NCBI RefSeq assembly: GCF_023955655.1
Contig: NZ_JAMXHT010000001.1
Span: 62,001 to 126,000, forward strand
Reading direction: 5' to 3'
From: Ralstonia soli
Lineage (GTDB): Bacteria; Pseudomonadota; Gammaproteobacteria; Burkholderiales; Burkholderiaceae
DNA length: 64,000 nt
Part shown: positions 63,214-64,000 of the stretch, piece by piece
Layout of the letters: each line of letters starts with the position of its first letter
Position numbering within the stretch: the first letter of the stretch is position 1
Notes under the pieces: generated by a model
Told to the model about the DNA's origin: nothing
Seen by the model: only the letters and a program-made list of their open reading frames with translations
The model's database searches: none
Translations under genes and position numbers: made by a program

Positions 63214-64000
63214 ATGCCGAAACAGAACCTAAACGATTTGCAGACATTCATCGCTGTTGCACGGGAAGGCAGCTTCACTCGTGCAGCGGCACAATTGGGA
63301 GTTTCCCAATCGGCTCTCAGTCAGACGGTACGTGAGCTTGAATCCCGGCTAGGCATTCGATTGCTGAACAGGACGACGCGCAGCGTGTCGCCCACAGAAG
63401 CCGGGGAACGATTGCTTGCGACGGTCGCTCCCCGATTTGAAGAAATCGAAGCGGAGTTATTGGCATTAAGTGAACTGCGGGATAAGCCAGCCGGCATGAT
63501 CCGCATCACAGCGTCGGGTGATTCGGCCGATTCGATTCTTTTGCCAAAGTTGGTCCAAATTCTCCCAGACTATCCAGATCTGAAGATTGAAATTAATACT
63601 GACTATCGGCTGATTGATATTGTCGAGCACCGCTTTGATGCGGGCGTGCGCTTGGGCGACCAGGTTGCGAAGGACATGATTGCGGTGCGTATCGGGCCAG
63701 ACCTGCCAATGGCATTGGTTGCGTCACCCACATATTTTGAAAAGTACGGAGTACCGAAGAAGCCGGAAGATCTGACCGAACACAACTGCATCAATATTCG
63801 CCTTCCAACGCATGGAGGTTTATACGCTTGGGAGCTCAAAAAAGGGAAGCGCGAACTCAACTTGCGCATGGACGGCCAGTTGATTGTCTGTAGTATGCAG
63901 CAGCAGGTGTATGGGGCAATGCAAGGCTTGGGATTGGCCTTTACGCTCAAGGATCGCGTCCAACCACTTATCGATCAAGGGCATCTTCAGTCAGTTCTTG
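63214..64000 (+). CDS. LysR family transcriptional regulator, 5' part
   Basis: The first 262 residues of a LysR protein; the 3' end lies beyond the window. The winged helix is at residues 6-65 (L-N-D-L-Q-T-F-I-A-V-A-R-E-G-S-F-T-R-A-A, Q-S-A-L-S-Q-T-V-R-E-L-E). The effector domain with D-A-G-V-R-L-G-D and P-D-L-P-M-A-L-V-A-S-P-T-Y places it with regulators of SDR genes (CrgA/DhgR-like). ATG 63214 follows GGAG. A CTAC-AAA-GTAG palindrome at 63153-63163 in the shared promoter gap may be its site. Confidence 0.9.
   Translation, partial: MPKQNLNDLQTFIAVAREGSFTRAAAQLGVSQSALSQTVRELESRLGIRLLNRTTRSVSPTEAGERLLATVAPRFEEIEAELLALSELRDKPAGMIRITASGDSADSILLPKLVQILPDYPDLKIEINTDYRLIDIVEHRFDAGVRLGDQVAKDMIAVRIGPDLPMALVASPTYFEKYGVPKKPEDLTEHNCINIRLPTHGGLYAWELKKGKRELNLRMDGQLIVCSMQQQVYGAMQGLGLAFTLKDRVQPLIDQGHLQSVL

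Overview
The window looks like the replication/partition region and surrounding accessory genes of a large secondary replicon (chromid or megaplasmid) from a high-GC betaproteobacterium of the Burkholderiaceae (Ralstonia, Cupriavidus or Burkholderia type). The reasons are an iteron-controlled replication initiator next to parA-parB, H-NS proteins of the short betaproteobacterial type, catabolic operons each with a divergent LysR, IclR, MocR or TetR regulator, and many decayed IS fragments. The genus is inferred, not proven. No rRNA, tRNA or CRISPR array was seen.

Layout. 0-6.6 kb: end of a dienelactone-hydrolase-like gene, an SDR, and a catabolic block around a HpaB-type flavin monooxygenase with two flavin reductases, a cupin, a DUF2848-like protein and a signal-less periplasmic-binding-fold protein. 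6.8-9 kb: an orphan TRAP-type binding protein, then scrambled remains of a DHA2 MFS pump and an ISL3 transposase. 9-16 kb: a valine/isobutyrate degradation cluster (HIBYL-CoA hydrolase, enoyl-CoA hydratase, mmsB, mmsA, acyl-CoA dehydrogenase) with a divergent LysR gene. 16-21 kb: IS3 debris, an H-NS gene, a 6-bp tandem repeat, a type II NADH dehydrogenase with a divergent LysR gene, and more debris.

20.8-31.2 kb is the replicon core: a KfrA-like DNA-binding protein divergent from a tyrosine recombinase; two copies of a 19-bp palindrome (candidate parS); parB and parA on the minus strand; about 14 iterons; repA; and two replicon-associated genes of unknown function. A 124-bp IS4-like miniature element has inserted into the terminator behind parB. 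32.7-38.5 kb holds a Fic protein, a double-AAA ATPase and a CAP-domain lipoprotein.

39-44.3 kb is the least conventional block: an IclR regulator, a dehydroquinase-like protein that lacks key catalytic residues, a thiamine-diphosphate E1 alpha/beta pair without E2 or E3, and a second-type ketol-acid reductoisomerase (ilvC). A palindrome is shared between the IclR promoter and the region upstream of E1. 44.7-49 kb has an FUSC-type membrane protein, two H-NS-like proteins and a YjbR protein. 49.6-54.1 kb is a gabR-gabT-gabD GABA catabolism locus. 55-59.2 kb contains a wrecked copy of the binding-fold gene seen at 4.5 kb and a TetR-controlled group: an oxidoreductase with two ferredoxin domains, an M24 peptidase-like protein and a thioesterase. 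59.6-64 kb has an alpha/beta hydrolase truncated by a decayed IS5-type element, an SDR and a LysR gene running off the end.
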